Shown: positions 1-14,200 of the stretch, piece by piece
How positions within the stretch are numbered: position 1 is the stretch's first letter
Layout: the number at the start of each line of letters is the position of its first letter
Assembly (NCBI GenBank): GCA_021495925.1
Contig: JAKEKT010000099.1
Span: 1 to 64,000 of the forward strand
Direction: 5' to 3'
From: Diplodia intermedia
Taxonomy: Eukaryota > Ascomycota > Dothideomycetes > Botryosphaeriales > Botryosphaeriaceae
Length of the DNA: 64,000 nt
Position numbers and translations under genes: made by a program
The notes under the pieces: generated by a model
What the model saw: the letters and a program-made list of their open reading frames with translations, nothing else
What the model was told of the DNA's origin: nothing
Database searches by the model: none

Positions 1-115
1 ACCCTAACCCTAACCCTAACCCTAACCCTAACCCTAACCCTAACCCTAACCCTAACCCTAACCCTAACCCTAACCCTAACCCTAACCCTAACCCTAACCC
101 TAACCCTAACCCTAA
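1..115. repeat. Telomere repeat array (CCCTAA)19
   Basis: One leading A is followed by 19 uninterrupted copies of CCCTAA. This is the C-rich strand of the TTAGGG telomere repeat used by most filamentous fungi, so base 1 is the chromosome end side and the chromosome runs inward to higher coordinates. There are no degenerate or variant repeats. The array stops abruptly at 115, where retrotransposon sequence begins. Confidence 0.98.
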
Positions 116-3100
116 GAAACACTCTAAAAAACTCTAAATAAACTTATTTTTAATAAGTTCTTTATAAGTTCTATAAGTTAACTTAAATAGAAGTATTTTA
201 ATAACGAAATTTATTTTAGATATTATAATAGAGTTAAAGATAGATCTTATTCTATACTAAGAATCGTATATCTTATTCTATAAGAACTTAGACTTTTAAT
301 TAATTAATTACTTCTTATTTATTTAAATTCTATTAGTCTATTCTTTTAATTTAAGGCCTTAAATATTAATCTATATTTTTCGCTTTCTTAGAGAAATAAA
401 GATAAATTTAGAGATCGAATTCTAGTAAAGTTTTAATCTAATAGTTTTAAGTATAAAGTAGCGTAGGTCTAAGTTTAAGCTATTTAACTTATATAACTAA
501 AAGAATTAAATAAATAACGATTTTCGATATACTTTAGAACGCGTTCTATAATAATAATTTCTTAGAACGTAGACTATAGTTATTAAAAATTTTAATATTT
601 ACTATTTCTAGTAGAATTTAAAATCTTCTTTCTCGTCTAGCGCTAATCGACTAGTTAAATAGTTTAAAGAAAATAATCTATCTCTTCTAAATAAAGAAGA
701 AAAAGATATCTTTTATTATCTCTATTTAAAAAGAGAGATAGTTATCGATCTTATACTAGCTATATTAGCTTTAGCTAATAGAATTATTAGCTAGTAAACG
801 ATTACGAACTTCGATTTTAATTATAAAATAATTCTATTTAGTCTAGAATTAATAGACTATACGAAACCTTCTACGATAGCTACTATTACTAGATTTAATA
901 CGAAAAAGATCGACTAGTCTAAGTTTTAAGAAATCTTTAAATAATAGATAGAGACGATAGTATTCGAAGCTCTAAAAAGCTTAAAATTAAATCCTCTATT
1001 AAAAGATATCTCTAGAAACTTAATAGAAGATTTAATCCGCTAAATACCCGCGTTAAATATCTTAGAGATAAGTCTTAACTAGACTATATTTATTATAACG
1101 GATCTTTCTATTTTTTAATTAAAACTAGAAGCTCGTTCTAAATTATAATAGACGAATAAGCTTTTAAAAGAATAAAGACGACTATAAAGAAAGACTAACG
1201 CTTTTAAATCTCTACGTATAAAAGAGAATAAGCGATAATACTTAAATAGTTAAAATATCTACTTTAAAGCGATTAAGAGAACTAAACGCGAATACTAAAA
1301 TTCTTTTCTAGAAAAAGAAACTCTTAAGACTATCTTTAAAACTATAACTTATATTAAGTCTAGAACGCATACTAGAATCTCTAAGATTAGCTACGATACG
1401 TATATAAAAAAACGTCTAGAAGATAGTTTTAAAAGAAAGTATTTAGCTCTTAAAAAGAGACTCTTTTCGTCGCTCTCTTCTATCGTCTTTTTTAACTAGT
1501 AAAGCTATGTTTCTAAACGCTAGAACTAGCCGAAACTTAGTTTAAGAAAAATTAAGAATACGTACTCTATATAAATTAAAGAAAAAACGCTAGAATTAGA
1601 CGCTATTATATAGAAAATTATTATTTATACGTTTAGAGCGAAGTCTAGTATCTTTAATAAGATTTTTTTTACGCTATTCGTCTACGAATATTATTTTACG
1701 GGCTAGCATACGGCTATTAAGATAATTCTAAATAAGAAAAAGAGCGATATTATAGATTTAAAGTTCTATCGTATTATTTCTCTTCTTAATTATCTTAAAA
1801 AAGTACTAAAATAAATTACGACTAAAAGACTAGATTATTTAGCGAAGACCTTTAATCTTCTTTATTATATCTAAATTAGAGAAAGATTAAAGAAATTCGT
1901 AATTAATATTATAATACTTTTATTAAATAAAGTAGAGAAGAACTGTTATTTTAAATATAAGATCTTTATACTTTTTCTTAATATTAAGAGCGTCTTTAAC
2001 TACGTAGCTAAAGAATAACTTCTAGCTATAATAACTTAAATTAGTATGTTAATTAATCTACTCGCGTAGATAAAGTCGTTTATATTTATATAAATATTAA
2101 GTCTCGCGTTTAATAAAGAAGAAGAAGAGTTTAGTCTAATTAAAATAAATATACTATAAGAAAGCTTAATCTTATTTATTCTCTTCTTAATCTATCTTTA
2201 AGAGATATTTTTCGTTTCTAAAACTTCTTTTCTCTCTTATATTAATAATATTACGATAATAGCTAGCTTTAATAGCTAGAAGAGTAATAAGAAAATATTA
2301 AAAAAAAAGATAAAAAGACTCTTTACGCGAGGCTATAAAAACTATATTAAATTCGATCTTAAGAAGACGAAGCTTATATACTTCGCCCGCTCTTTTAAAG
2401 AGAACTTAAAACCCCGCTTAATCTCTATTATATTATCTATAAGAGATATAGTAGAACTAAAGAATTAGATTAAGTAGCTAGAAATCTACTTTAACTATAA
2501 GTTTATTTTTAAAACGTATATATCTAAAAGAATTAGCTAGGCCTATTTAATCTTCTATTATCTCTCTAGACTCGCTAATATTAAGAGAAGACTCTTTTTC
2601 TATATAGTTCGCTAGCTTTATTTAGCTTACGTAACTATAATTATAGACTATAACTTCGAAATCTACTAAAAGAACTAGAGACGATTTACTCGCTAATTAA
2701 AGATTCTTTAGAATCTTACTCTATAAAAGATTCTAGAGATTTTTAAAATCGCTTCTATAATTTCTCTAGAAATAGAGAGTGAAATTTTACTAGCGAATAT
2801 TCGTTTAAATAAGCGGTTATAAAAATACGCTCTTAGAACGAATTTACTTAAAGAATTCTACTCTCTTTAAATTAAACTAGAGAAGATAAATCTAGACTAA
2901 TAAAAAATAGAGACGTCTATATAGTTAAAGAAGATTAAACTTCTTCTTAGAGAGTAATTTACTCTCTTAGAAGAAGTCGATCTCTTTTACTTTTTATTAT
3001 AAACTATCGATCTTTTTTACGCGGCTACGATTAGCTCTCTAAGTAAAGAGAAGTAGACTTCGGCCTATATACTTAATATTATAAAGATATTCTCTAATTA

Positions 3101-4683
3101 AATAGCTATCTACTTTAACGTCTTAGTTCTATCTTCGAATAGAAATATAGATATTAAAGTAGTAGTTTTTAACTTTAGCTAATCTAAAGAGAACTCGACG
3201 CGCTAAATTTATAAGAATCTTAGTTTAAAGAATCTAGTATATAATAGCGAGATAGAAGAACTAGTAATAGCTCTTAACTTTATTATTAGAAGTCGAGTTC
3301 GCGATAAAGATATAAGAATCTACGTAGATAATTAGACCGCGATTCTTAGACTAAAAAAGCCCTCTAATACGCCCGAATAAGACCGATAAGTTCGGGCTAT
3401 TAGTTTAGCTAAAAAGCTAAGAAATAAAGAAAATACCGTCTCTCTAGAATAATATCTTAGCTATACGAACGTTCTAGATAATAAGTACATCGATTAGCTC
3501 GCTAAAAGCGCTACGAAGTACTTTATTAGAAGGGCTTCTACTTCTCTAAGCTTCTATCGAAGTAAGATTAAGTAGAAGACCTATAAAGAGTAGAAAAAGA
3601 AGCTTAAATTAATAATAAACTTATTCTATAAATATATCTTTAGTTTAGAGATAGAGCGACGGCTTAAATCTTTTATAAAAGTTAGAGAAATAGTCTCTAT
3701 CTTCTACTAGCTAAAGATTAAATATAAATACTTTAAGTTCTATCTTTATCGTCTTAACTACGCCGAAAACGACTAGTATAAATATAGTTATACGGCTAGA
3801 TAAATATCGCGTTATTTACTTTTTTTCTACTCTCTTTATAGAAATCCCCAGGTTCTCTTAAAAGATAAACTTAAGAAGAATTAACTCGAACTATTAAATC
3901 TCTATTTCTTAGCTCTAAAAGCTAGCTTAACGGCTAAGTTCTTAGAATAAATAAAGATTACTACTAGACGATAGTAATTAAACGACTTATCTAGTAAGAT
4001 TTAAATATATATTACTAAACGCTTATTTTATTTATTTTCTTTCTTCTATTCTCTTCTTTAGCTTCTTCTTATTCTCGACGTTCTCGCCGCGTTCGATTTA
4101 GAGCGAAAATAGATAAGAATCGAAGAAAAATAACTAAATAGTAAATATTTAAGCTAAAATAGCTATCTCTACTAGTATCTACGGCTATCTAGTATAGTTA
4201 GTAACTAAGCTAACGAGGCTAAAAAGTCGAAATTTAAATCTTAATTAAGTAATCTCTATTTAGAGCTCTTTTCTAGTTTCTAGATTTAGAAGTAGAGTTA
4301 TATAGCTAGTTTACTAGTAGTAATACTTTAACTAGTTATAATAAATAGTAAGTAAGTATTAGTCTTAGATAGAAGAACGCTAAATAAATTTAACTAGTTA
4401 AAAAGACTCTCTCTATAAAGAGAGCTTACTTACTTTATTTTTTATCTTTATTTTAATTATTTATCTTTACTCTTATTTTATTCTTCTACTATTCTTTTAT
4501 CTTTTTACGCTCTTTATTTCTCTTATAAGCTTTTAAGCGTATCGTTTCTAGTACTCTTCTAGAACTCTATTCTAATATATATATATTTAGATATATAAGT
4601 AGAAGCGAATTCTTTTTAGAGAAATTTCGTCTTTAATAATCTTAGACTCTAGAGAGACGTTAAACTAAATAAATAAATAAATA
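116..4683 (+). mobile_element. LINE retrotransposon copy 1, 5'-truncated, RIP-degraded, fused to telomere
   Basis: This stretch aligns collinearly with 11,204-15,774: the first bases GAAACACTCTAAA match GAAACGCTCTAAAG at 11,204, and both end with an ACTAAATAAATAAATAAAT-type tail. It therefore contains the whole pol (ORF2) region and 3' UTR but lacks the 5' UTR and ORF1. Almost every CA and TG has become TA, and many other C or G bases are also changed, so no reading frame survives. It is more heavily mutated than the full-length copy. The 5' truncation point lies exactly at the telomere repeat boundary. Confidence 0.85.
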
Positions 4684-5225
4684 ATAATAGTAGTATAAAA
4701 AAAAAGTAAAAGAGATAGTTATTTTTCTTTCTATTTTCTTTAGTTATTACTATTCTTTTCTATTTTTTTTTTATTTATATATACTAAATTTATTTCGTCG
4801 CGCGCTTTTATTAGTATTATAGTTTAGAGTTTTCTAAATAACTACTTCGTAAGAATAGAAGATTAAAAAGAATTAAGATTAATAAAAAAAGCTAAAATAA
4901 AACTTTATAGCTATTTATATAAAAAAATTAAGATAATTAATAGATAATAGCTTTAACTACTAAAGAATATAAATATCTATAAAAAAAGAGACTAAAAAAG
5001 TAACTATATCTTTAAATATTCTAGTTTTAGTAAGCTAGAGAACTTCTATCTATATATAAACTTTAAATCTTATTAAAGATACGAAGAAGAAAGAAGAGAA
5101 GTAATAAAAAAAAAATAAAAAGACTATAAAGCTTAATAAATAAATAAATAAAGCTTTAGTCTAGTTAATAAAAATAATAAAAAGAAAAGAGAGACTAATA
5201 ATTAAATTAAAAGAATATTAATTTT
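4684..5225. other. AT-rich unassigned DNA between repeats
   Basis: Very AT-rich sequence with homopurine and homopyrimidine runs and no reading frame. It shows the same loss of CA and TG as its flanks, so it was probably also subject to RIP. I could not match it to the LINE family or to the tandem unit that follows. Confidence 0.5.
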
Positions 5226-6235
5226 CTTTAATAATAATTTATTTAAAGATCTTTAACTTTATTTTAGTTAATAATTAAGTCTCTAGACTTTAATCTCGCT
5301 TTAGTAAAAAATAAAGATTTAGTTTTAATCTTATACTCTACTCTTTTTATAAGAAATACTAGTAAGTAAAAAGATAAAGAGTAAATAAAAGATATTAAAA
5401 AGATAGCTAATTAAAAAGTATTAATTCTATAAAAGATTTCTTTTTAAAAGACTATTACTCTTCGTCTAAAGTCTTAAATAAGAGAAGTTATAGACTATAA
5501 CTAAAAAAGTAAATATAAACTCTTTAAAAAGATTTTTTTTTTTTTAGCTACTATTTTTTTTTTAAGTTAAAATCTCTCTTACTCGTTAATTTATAATCTT
5601 AACTTTATAGCTAAAGAATCTAATTTAATACTACTCTTTAAGAAGAGCTTTTAATACTACTAGTTAACTACTAGCGCGCGTATTAAATTCTTAAATATAG
5701 CTAAAAGTATAATAAATATAAGAATATCTAACTTTAATAATTTATTTAAAGGCCTCTAATTTTACTCTAGCTAATAATTAAGCTTTTAGACTCTAATCTT
5801 ATTTTAATAGAAGATAAAGACTTAATCTTAATCTTATACTCTATTCTTTTTAAAAAAAACGCTAGTAAATAGAAAGATAAAAAGTAAATAAAAGATATTA
5901 AAAAAATAACTAGTTAAAGAGTATTAATTTTATAAAAGATTTCTCTTTAAAAGACTATTACTTTATATTTAAAGTCTTAGATAAGAGAAGTTATAAACTA
6001 TAACTAAAGAAGTAAATATAAATTCTTTAAAAAGATTTTTTTTTTTTTAGTTATTACTCTTTTTTTAAGCTAAGATCTCTCTTACTTACTAATCTATAAT
6101 CTTAACTTTATAGCTAAAGAATCTAATTTAATATTATTCTTTAAGAAAAGTCTTTAATATTACTAGCTAATTATTAGCGCGCGTATTAAATTCTTAAATA
6201 TAGCTAAAAGTATAATAAATATAAAAACGTCTAAC
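5226..6235. repeat. Two tandem ~505-bp direct repeat units
   Basis: The block from about 5,226 to 5,735 is repeated at about 5,736 to 6,235 in the same order and orientation. Shared landmarks are an AATAATTTATTTAAAG start, a long T run preceded by CTCTTTAAAAAGA, and a GCGCGCGTATTAAATTCTT segment near the end (about 5,675 and 6,178). The two units differ by many C/T and G/A changes as expected after RIP. The last ~140 bp of the unit occurs a third time at 18,980-19,118. No coding potential is visible and the origin of the unit is unknown. Confidence 0.8.
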
Positions 6236-6249
6236 TTTAAAACTAATTA

Positions 6250-9200
6250 AAAATCTAAATTTATTTAGCTTTCTTCTATTTAAGACTAATACTTACTTAC
6301 TATTTATTATAACTAGCTAAAGTATTACTATTAGCGAACTAGCTATATAACTCTACTTCTAAATTTAAAAATTTAAAAAAAAACTTTAAATAAAGATTAT
6401 TTAATTAAAAATTAAATTTTAACTTTTTAGCTCTATTAGCTTAGTTACTAACTATACTAGATAGTCGTAAATACTAGTAAAAATAACTATTTAAGCTTAA
6501 ATACTCGCTATTTAGTTATTTTTCTTTAATTCTCGCTTATTTTTACTCTAAATCGAACGCGACGAAGGCGTTAAAAATAAGAAAAAGTAAAAAAAGAGAA
6601 TAAAAAAAAGAAATAAATATAAATAAGTATTTAATAATATATATTTAAATTTTATTAAATAAGTTATTTAATTATTATTATCTAGTAGTAATCTTTATTT
6701 ATTCTAAGAACTTAGTCGTTAGACTAGTTTTTAAAGTTAAGAAAAAAAGATTTAAAAGATTAAGTTAATACTTTTTAAGTTTATCTTTTAAGAGAACTTA
6801 AGAGTCTTTATAAAGAGAATAAAAGAGAAGTAAATAGTATAATATTTATCTAGTTATATAACTATATTTATACTAGTTATTTTTAACGTAATTAAAATAA
6901 TAAAGATAAAACTTAAAGTAGTTATATTTAATCTTTAGTTAATAGAAGACGAAGACTATTTTTTTAACTTTTATAAAAGATTTAAGTTATTACTCTATCT
7001 CTAAACTAAAAATATATTTATAGAGTAAGTTTAATATTAATTTAAGCTTTATTTTCTACTTCTTATAGATCTTCTACTTAACTTTACTTTAATAGAAGCT
7101 TAGAAAAGTAGAGACTTTATTTAAAAAATATTTTATAGCTTTTTTCGCGAGCTAATTAATATACTTATTATTTAGAATATACTTATAGTTAAAATATTAT
7201 TTTAGAGAGATAATATTTTCTCTAGTTTTTAGCGTTTTAGCTAATTTAATAGCTTAAATTTACTATACTTACTTAAACGTATTAGTAAACTTACTTAGTT
7301 TAAAAATTACGATCTAGTTATTTATATAGATTCTTATATCTTTAGAGACGTATTTAGCTTTAATAATAAGATTTAGAGCTATTACTAGTCTCTCTATCTT
7401 ATTATTATATACTAGATTCTTAAAACTAAAATTCTTATAAATCTAGCGCGCTAGATTCTCTTTAAATTAGCTAAAGTTAAAGACTATTACTTTAATCTTT
7501 ATATTTCTACTTATAGATAGAATAAAGACGTTAAAATAGATAGCTATTTAATTAAAAAATATTCTTTTAACTTTAAGTATATAGATCTTAGTCTACTTCT
7601 CTTTATTTAGAAGGCTAATTATAGTTAAATAAAATAGTTTAAATAACTATAATAAAAAGTAAAAGAATTTAACTACTTCTAAAGACGTAAATTATATTTT
7701 TAAAAGAAGTTTAATCTTTTCTAACTATATAAATCTATTTAAAATCTATTAATCTAGATTAATCTTCTCTAGTTTAATTTAAATAAAATAAAATTCTTTA
7801 AATAAATTTATTTTAAGAGCGTATTTTTATAATTACTTATTTAAGTAAATATTTACTAGTAGAATTCTACTCTCTATTTCTAGAAAAATTATAAAGATAG
7901 TCTTAAAAACCTTTAAAATCTTTTATAGAATAAGATTTTAAAGAACTTTAAATTAATAAATAAACTATCTCTAATTTTTCTAGTAGATTTTAAAGTTATA
8001 GTCTATAACTATAGTAATATATACTAAATATAGCTAGTAAATTACGTAGAAAAAAAGTTTTCTCTTAATATTAACTAGTTTAAAAAGATAATAAAAGACT
8101 AAGTAAGTCTAGCTAACTCTTTTAAATATATATATCTTAAAGATAAATTTATAATTAAAATAGATTTCTAGCTATTTAATCTATTTTTTAGATTTTATTA
8201 CGTTCTTTATAAAAAGTATAATTAAAATAGAATAAGATTTTAAGTCTTTTTTAAAAGAATAAATAAAATAAATAAGCTTTATCTTTTTTAAATTAAATTT
8301 AATATAATTTTTCTATTCTTATATATAAAGTTTATTTATTTTCTTCTTTAAAATCGTCTTATTATATTTTTAGCTATTAAAGCTAGCTATAAGCGTAATA
8401 TTATTAATATAAAAGAGAAATAAAGCTTTAGAGATAAAGAATAACTTTTAAAAATAGATTAAAAAAAGAATAAATAAGACTAAACTTTTTTATAAAATAT
8501 TTATTTTTATTAAATTAAACTTTTTCTTCTCTTTATTAAACGCGAGGCTTAATATTTATATAAATATAAATAATTTTATCTACGTAAGTAGATTAATTAA
8601 TATACTAATTTAAGCTATTATAGCTAAAAGTTATTTTTTAACTATATAGTTAAAGACGCTTTTAATATTAAGAAAAAGTATAAAGATTTTATATTTAAAA
8701 TAATAATTCTTCTCTACTTTATTTAATAAAAGTATTATAATATTTATTATAAATTTCTTTAATCTTTCTTTAATTTAAGTATAGTATAGAAGATTAAAGA
8801 TCTTTACTAAATAGTTTAATCTTTTAGTTATAATTTATTTAAGTACTTTTTTAAGATAATTAAATAAAAAGATAATTTAATAGAACTTTAAATTTATAAT
8901 ATCTCTTTTTTCTTTATTAAGAATTACTTTAATAGCCGTACGCTAGCCTATAAAATAATATTTATAGATAAATAGTATAGAAAAGACTTTATTAAAGACG
9001 TTAAACTTTACTCTAAACGTATAAATAATAATTTTCTATATAATAGTATTTAGTTTTAATATTTTTTTTTTTAATTTATATAAAGTATATATTTTTAATC
9101 TCTTTTAAATTAAGCTTTAACTAGTTCTAATATTTAGAGACGTAGCTTTACTAGTTAAAAAGAATAATAGAAGAAGATAATAAAAAGAATTTTTTTTTAA

Positions 9201-9264
9201 AAGCTAAATACTTTCTTTTAAAACTATCTTTTAGACGTTTTTCTATATATATATTATAGCTAAT
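6250..9264 (-). mobile_element. LINE copy 3, inverted, 3' portion (part A)
   Basis: The reverse complement matches copy 1 from about position 4,400 back to about 1,390. For example the segment around 6,290-6,360 is the reverse complement of about 4,290-4,380. The terminal ~300 bp of the element 3' end is missing at the 6,250 side. The sequence ends at 9,264, where the full-length copy 2 begins; the same element resumes at 15,775. It is heavily RIP-mutated with no open frame. Confidence 0.82.
9252..9264. repeat. Target-site duplication, left copy
   Basis: TATTATAGCTAAT at 9,252-9,264 is repeated exactly at 15,775-15,787, on either side of the full-length LINE copy 2. A 13-bp direct repeat is in the usual size range for target-primed reverse transcription. 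The first T on the right side could also belong to the AAAT tail, so 12 bp is the conservative length. Confidence 0.85.
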
Positions 9265-9900
9265 TCACGCGTTATACACCTTCGAATTCGACCCTCGAGA
9301 ATCACGCTAAGACCGATACCGTTCGAAAGCCCTTAATTTTCTTAGCTAGAGTCTCGATTCTTAGCTTCGTAGACGTACGCGCTATTACGTAGTACGTAGA
9401 AGAAGAGGTATTCTAGATAGTACTAGACTAGCTAGGGCTTCGCAGCCCCCTCTACTCTTAAAAATTACTCGAATTCGCGCTAAATTATATATAGAGCACC
9501 GCACGGTACTAAGAAATTCGTTCTCGAATTTATATTACGATAGCTTCTTTCTACGCCCGAGAATTCTACTCTAAAGTCTACTAGAAGCCCCTTTCTTAGG
9601 CCTTACTAAAGAGTTTTACGTGCATAGATAATTCGATCGGCTCGAGCTTTACGCTAAGATATTTCTCGGCCTTCCGAAACCTCTAACGCCCGTGTCGGCC
9701 CTATCGGCCCCTTCGTTTACTTCTAGAAAGTAAGTGATTAAGAAAAACCCCCGCTTCGACCTAAACTTCTTTTATTTACGGCTTAGTTTAGACGAAATTA
9801 AAGCCGGTAATTTATTTTCTAGTTCTTCTCTTCTATTTACACCCCTTTCTACACGTTTTTCTTTTAGAAAGAGCTTAAAAATTTTTCTTTTAAATCTAGA

Positions 9901-11190
9901 ATGACTTCTTCGAAGTAGAATTCTCTTTCTCTAGATCCTATTCTATTCCTCTTAGTATAGGTAGAGGACTTCGAGGCCATAGATACGGCTATAGAAAACT
10001 TTAAGGAACCCCCGACTACGCCTACCCCGCTATCGAGGGTCGCTACCCCGAAGCCTTCGGCCCCCGAATCTACGAAAGAACTATTCGTTCGAGAAGGCCT
10101 ACTTAAACGGCGCGCCCCGATAGTTATTTCGACTTTACTAGTAAAGAGAAAGAGCGAATTATCTATCTTTCGCTTTATCTTCTACTAAGAAAGTAAGGAA
10201 AGTATAGTACTTTCGTTGAAAATTATATAAGAGGCTATCGATCGGTCTCTTAGTCTTCTTATTATAGCCGCGAACCTCTCGAAGACTAGAAAAGAATAGA
10301 GGTCTATTTTAGACCTAATTAAGATTATACGATAGTTTATCGAAATCGAAAGAACCGCGGATAAAGCCGGCTCGATTCTCGCTACGTAGATACGGGCCCT
10401 AGAAAAGACCGTAGTAGACCTCGCGAAAACTATAAGAATCCTCTTAAAGTCTATCGTCGCCCCCCTCTCGAAGTAGCCCTCGTAGGGGCCTACGTACGCG
10501 AATACGTAATCGGTTCGCTCTACGTAGAGGCCTATCGTAGTGCCGAGCTAGCCGACGTCTACGTACGCCTCTACGGCGGTAAAGGCCTCGATAAACGTAG
10601 ACGGGTTTACCCCCGTCTTAGAAAAAAAGTAGAAGAACCCCGCGTAGAAGACTTTCGCGCCTAAGAAGACTATCTATTAAGTAGTTCTTATCTCGGCTAT
10701 AAAAATCGAAAACCTCTCGTCGTTTAGCCTACGTAACGCCTTTAATAAGACATTCTCGAACTAGCGAAATAAGAACGGGCCCGTTATTACTATAGTCTCT
10801 CTTTCTTTAAAAAAGAACCTCGTTCTTACTATATACGAGTTCTTCTTCGCCGAATTTCTTTTAAAGAATAAGGCTATAATTAACTAGATTATTTCTACCT
10901 AGTCGATTACGAAGAACCGCACGTGGTTTAAAGTAGTAGTATACGACGTGCCTACGCGGGACTTCTCTACCCTCTCTCGCGAGGAGTTTAGAGAGGTTAT
11001 TCGATTCGAAGTCGCTATCTTTAACCCCGGGTTTAAGGTTATCGGCACCCTCTACTAGCTTACGCCGAAGGCGGTAAGAGAAGAACGGCTACGATCCTCG
11101 CTCGTTCTAGCCTTTAAGACTAAAGACGAGGCTCGCTAGGCTATCTCGAGACGCTTCTTTATTAGGGGCGTCTTCTATAAGACTAAAAAG
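9901..11190 (+). pseudogene. LINE ORF1 (gag-like), RIP-inactivated
   Basis: From the ATG at 9,901 one frame can be followed for about 430 codons. It is interrupted by in-frame TAG/TAA codons at places where CAG or CAA (Gln) is expected, the earliest at 9,916. That is what CA-to-TA mutation does to a coding strand. The position between the 5' region and the endonuclease-RT frame identifies it as the ORF1 (gag-like, RNA-binding) frame of a LINE. I did not find a clear zinc-knuckle array, and the exact end is approximate. Confidence 0.6.
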
Positions 11191-11299
11191 CTTAAAGGGC
11201 CGAGAAACGCTCTAAAGAACTCTAAATAAACCCGTTTTTAATAAGTTCTTTACGAGTTCTATAAGCCAACTTAAATAGAAGTATTTCGGTAACGAAATC

Positions 11300-14200
11300 C
11301 ATTCTAGATATTATAGTAGAGTTAAAGATAGACCTCGTTCTATGCTAAGAACCGTATATCTTATTCTACGAGAACTCAGGCTTTCGGTCGATTAATTATT
11401 TCTCGTTCGTCTAAATTCTACCGGTCTATTCTTTCGATCTAAGGCCTTAAATATTAATCTACGTTTTCCGCTTTCTTAGAGAAATAGAGGTGAATTTAGA
11501 GGCCGAATTCTAGTAAAGTCCCGATCTAATAGTTTTAAGTATAGAGTAGCGTAAGTCTAAGTTTAAGCTGCTTAACTTATATAACTAGAAGGATTAAACG
11601 GGCAACGATTCTTAATATACTCTAGAACGCGTTCTATAATAGTAACCACTTAAAACGTAGGCTATAGTGGCCGGGGATTTTAATATTTATTATCTCTAGT
11701 AGGATCCGAAATCTCCCCCCTCGTCCGACGCTAATCGGCTGGCCGAATAGTTCGAAGAAAACAACCTATCTCTTCTAAATAAAGAAGAAAAAGACATCTT
11801 TTATTACTCTTATCTAGAAAGAGAGACGGTTATCGACCTTACGCTAGCTACGCTAGCTTTAGCTAATAGAATTACCGACTAGTAAACGATTACGGACTTC
11901 GGGTTCGATTATAAGGTAATTCTATTTAGTCTAGATTCGATAGGCTATACGGAACCTTCTATGGTAGCTACTACCACTAGATTTAATACGGGAAAGGCCG
12001 ACTAGCCTAAGTTTTAAGAAATCTTTAAATAATAGATAGAAACGGTGGTATTCGAAGCTCTAAAAAGCTTAGAATTAAACCCTCTATCGAAAGATATCTC
12101 TAGAAACTTAATAGAAGGTTCGATTCGCTAAATACCCGCGTTAGATGCCTTAGAGGTAAGCCTTAACTAGACTATATCTATCGCGGCGGACCTTTCTATT
12201 TCCCGATTAAAACTAGAAGCTCGTTCTAAACCGTAGTAGTCGAACGAGCTTTTAGAAGAACGAAGACAACTATAAAGAGAGGCTGACGCTTTTAAATCTC
12301 TACGCACGAAAGAGAATAAGCGACGATACTTAAATAGTCGAAATATCTACTTCGAAGCGATTAAGAGGGCTAAACGCGAATACTAGAATTCGTTTCTAGA
12401 AAAAGAAACCCTTAAGACTATCTTTAAGGCTATAGCTTATACTAAGCCTAGAACGCATGCTAGAATCCCTAAGATTAGCCACGACACGTATACGGGAAAA
12501 CGCCTAGAAGATAGTTTTAAGAGAAAGTATTTAGTTCTTAAAAAGAGGCTCTTTCCGTCGCTTTCTTCTATCGCCTCTTTTAACTAGTAAAGCTACGTCT
12601 CTAAACGCTAGGACTAGCCGAAGCTTAGTTTAAGAGAAATCGAGGACGCGTGCTCCACGTAAATTAAAGAAAAAACGTCGGAACTAGACGCTATTACGTA
12701 AGAGATTATTACTTATGCGTTTAGAGCGAAGCCTAGCGCCTTTAATAAGATCTTTTCTACGCTATTCGCCTACGGATATCATTCTACGGGCTGGCGTATA
12801 GCTATCGGGGCAATTCTAAGCAAGAAAAAGAGCGATACCGCGGACCTAAAGTTCTATCGTATTATTTCTCTTCTTAATTACCTTAAAAAAGTACTAGAAC
12901 GAATTACGGCTAAAAGACTAGACTATTTAGCGAAGACCTCCGACCTTCTTTACTACATCTAAATTAGAGAAAGATTAAAGAAATCCGCGATCGACGCCGT
13001 AATACTTTTATCGAATAAAGTAGAGAAGAACCGCCGTCTTAAACGTAAGACCTTCGTACTTTTTCTCGATGTTAAAAGCGTCTTTAACTACGTAGCCGAA
13101 GAATAACTTCTAGCTATAATAGCTCGAATTAGCATGCCGATTAACCTACTCGTATAAGTAAAGTCGTTTATGTCTATACGAATATTAAGCCTCGCGTTTA
13201 ACGAAGAAGAAGAAGAGTTTAGTCTAATTAAGACGGGTATTCTATAAAAAAGCTCGGTCTCTTCTATTCTCTTTCTAATCTATCTTTAAGAGATATTTTT
13301 CGTCTCTAAGACTTCTTTTCTCTCTTATATTAACGATATTACGATGATAGCTAGCTCCGGCAGCTAGAAAAGTAATAAGAAGATATTAGAGAAGAAGATA
13401 AAAAGACTCTTTACGCGAGGCTACGAAAACTATATCGAATTCGATCTTAAGAAGACGAAGCTTATATACTTTATCTATTCTTTTAAAGAGAACTCGGAAT
13501 TCCGCTCGGTCTCTATTATCTTACCTACGGGGGATATAGTAGAACCGAAGAACTAGGTTAAGTAACTAGAAATTTACTTCGACTACGGGTTTATCTTTAA
13601 GACGTACGTATCTAAAAGAGTTAGCTAGGCCCGTTCGGCCTTCTATCGTCTCTCTAGGCTCGCTAACGTCGAGAGAGGGCTCTTTCCCTACGTAGTTCGT
13701 TAGCTTTATTTAGCTTGCGTAACTACGGTTGCAGACTACGGCTTCGAAATCTACTAGAAAAACTAGGGGCGGTTTACTCGTTAATTAAGAGTTCTTTAGA
13801 ATCTTACTCTACGAAAGATTCTAGAGGTTTTTAAAACCGCCTCTATAATTTCTCTAGAAATAGAGAGTGGAATCCTACTAGCGGACATTCGTCTAAATAA
13901 GCGGTTACGAAAATACGCTCTTAGAACGAATTTACTCGAAGAATTCTACCCCCTTTAAATCGAACTAGAGAAGATAAATCTAGACTAACGAAAAATAGAA
14001 ACGCCTACGTAGTTAGAGAAGATTAAGCTTCTTCTTAGAGAGTAACCTACTCTTTTAGAAGAAGTCGATTTCTTCTACTTTTTATCGTAGGCTATCGACC
14101 TTCTCTACGCGGCTACGGTTAGCCCTCTAAATAAAGAGAAGTAGACTTCGGCCTACGTACTCGATATTAAGGGGGCATTCTCTAATCGAATAGCTATCTA

